DNA of 5,294 nucleotides from Planctomycetales bacterium. Lineage in GTDB: Bacteria > Planctomycetota > Planctomycetia > Planctomycetales > Planctomycetaceae. The notes under the pieces are model-generated. The model was not told where the DNA came from and searched no databases. It worked only from the letters and a program-made list of their open reading frames with translations. Where the stretch lies: NCBI GenBank assembly GCA_020050375.1, contig JAGVKR010000812.1, forward strand, positions 1 to 5,294, in the 5' to 3' direction. This document shows positions 4,836-5,294 of the stretch, one piece after another; within the stretch, counting starts at the first letter, position 1; every line of letters starts with the position of its first letter. A program made the position numbers and the translations under genes.

Positions 4836-5294
4836 TTACGGCTTGGCGACGCTCGTCGACGCCGGGGCGACGCGGAACCGCTGAGGCTTTCGGCCGGCCG
4901 GTGACAGCAGCACCTGATCGGGAGGCTCGTCATCTTCCTCAGGAAGTTTTTGCACGCACTTCCATGTCGACTCGGCGCTCAACCCGGCGAAGGCGACAAC
5001 CGAGTACCGCGGATTGAGCGGATTGTCTCCCGCCGCAATGACGGACGAATCGGCGTGGGCATACGTTTCCTGCCGAGCCTGAAACGACCCGCGCGCAAAA
5101 CTGACCGGCAATCTCGCGGCGCAGCGGGCGGTGACACGATTCGTCTCGGGTCGGCCGATCAGCAGCAGATGATGGCCGCTCAACTCGTCGTCGGTGACCT
5201 CGGTGTCGGAGCGGAGCGAGATCGAGATGTTGCTGAAACGCCGCGCGATCGCGCGCTGCAGCAGCGTCGCCGCTTCGCGCTGGGCGGCGCGATC
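4836..5294 (-). CDS. C-terminal part of an uncharacterised, possibly peptidase/hydrolase-associated protein, N-terminus beyond window
   Basis: The last 152 residues of a minus-strand gene that enters from the right edge with no stop in frame. The fragment starts 'DRAAQREAATLLQRAIARRFSNISISLRSDTEVTDDEL' and continues with 'HHLLLIGRPETNRVTARCAARLP', then 'NPLNPRYSVVAFAGLSAEST' and a charged 'LPEEDDEPPDQVLLSPAGRKP' tail. The pattern of a buried 'LLLIGRPETN' strand and an 'NPLNPRYSVVxxAG' strand recalls C-terminal domains attached to large planctomycete and acidobacterial peptidases or alpha/beta hydrolases; I cannot say which. No catalytic motif can be assigned in the part seen. The annotated end, TGA/TAA-type stop at 4836-4838, is followed by the intergenic region holding the two palindromes. 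The gene is real judging from coherent protein-like sequence up to the very edge; identity is uncertain. Confidence 0.65.
   Translation of the reverse strand, partial: DRAAQREAATLLQRAIARRFSNISISLRSDTEVTDDELSGHHLLLIGRPETNRVTARCAARLPVSFARGSFQARQETYAHADSSVIAAGDNPLNPRYSVVAFAGLSAESTWKCVQKLPEEDDEPPDQVLLSPAGRKPQRFRVAPASTSVAKP

Overview
The window looks like a chromosomal segment of a GC-rich Planctomycete, probably of the Pirellulales type. The grounds are the GC-rich codon use, the planctomycete-style phosphoglycerate-dehydrogenase-like protein with its short basic, Trp-ending tail, the short TPR protein ending in a 'DPDLEAIR' helix, and two proteins that resemble families I know mainly from Planctomycetes. 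This assignment rests on recalled family resemblance, not on a search. I see no transposase, integrase, phage gene, CRISPR array, tRNA or rRNA.

Layout: (1) 1-606, minus strand: N-terminal 202 residues of a peptidase C45 / acyl-CoA:6-APA acyltransferase-like Ntn hydrolase, running off the left edge. (2) 607-709: short divergent intergenic region with a 6-3-6 inverted repeat. (3) 710-1690, plus: D-isomer-specific 2-hydroxyacid dehydrogenase, phosphoglycerate-dehydrogenase-like, without an ACT domain. (4) 1863-2477, plus: conserved membrane-anchored protein of unknown function. (5) 2447-3127, minus: small membrane-anchored diguanylate cyclase with an intact GGDEF motif and inhibitory site, overlapping gene 4 tail to tail by 31 bp. 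(6) 3120-3950, minus: trimeric-type purine nucleoside phosphorylase, whose stop overlaps the cyclase start by 8 bp. (7) 4100-4558, minus: TPR protein. (8) 4559-4835: partly AT-rich intergenic region with a good sigma70-like promoter and two perfect palindromes. (9) 4836-5294, minus: C-terminal 152 residues of a larger protein running off the right edge.

The TPR gene, the phosphorylase and the cyclase read in one direction and may form one transcription unit starting near 4662. The phosphorylase and cyclase are almost certainly co-translated. That links purine salvage, which feeds the guanine nucleotide pool, to synthesis of the GTP-derived second messenger c-di-GMP; the functional link is inference. 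The dehydrogenase and the unknown membrane protein lie head to tail on the plus strand, but 172 bp separates them, so they need not be co-transcribed.

Most of the window is ordinary housekeeping and signalling DNA. The points most worth a second look are an Asn-to-Asp change in the base-recognition motif of the phosphorylase, the phosphorylase-cyclase coupling, and the palindrome placed exactly in the convergent gene overlap. I did not find convincing evidence for a wholly new multi-gene system.
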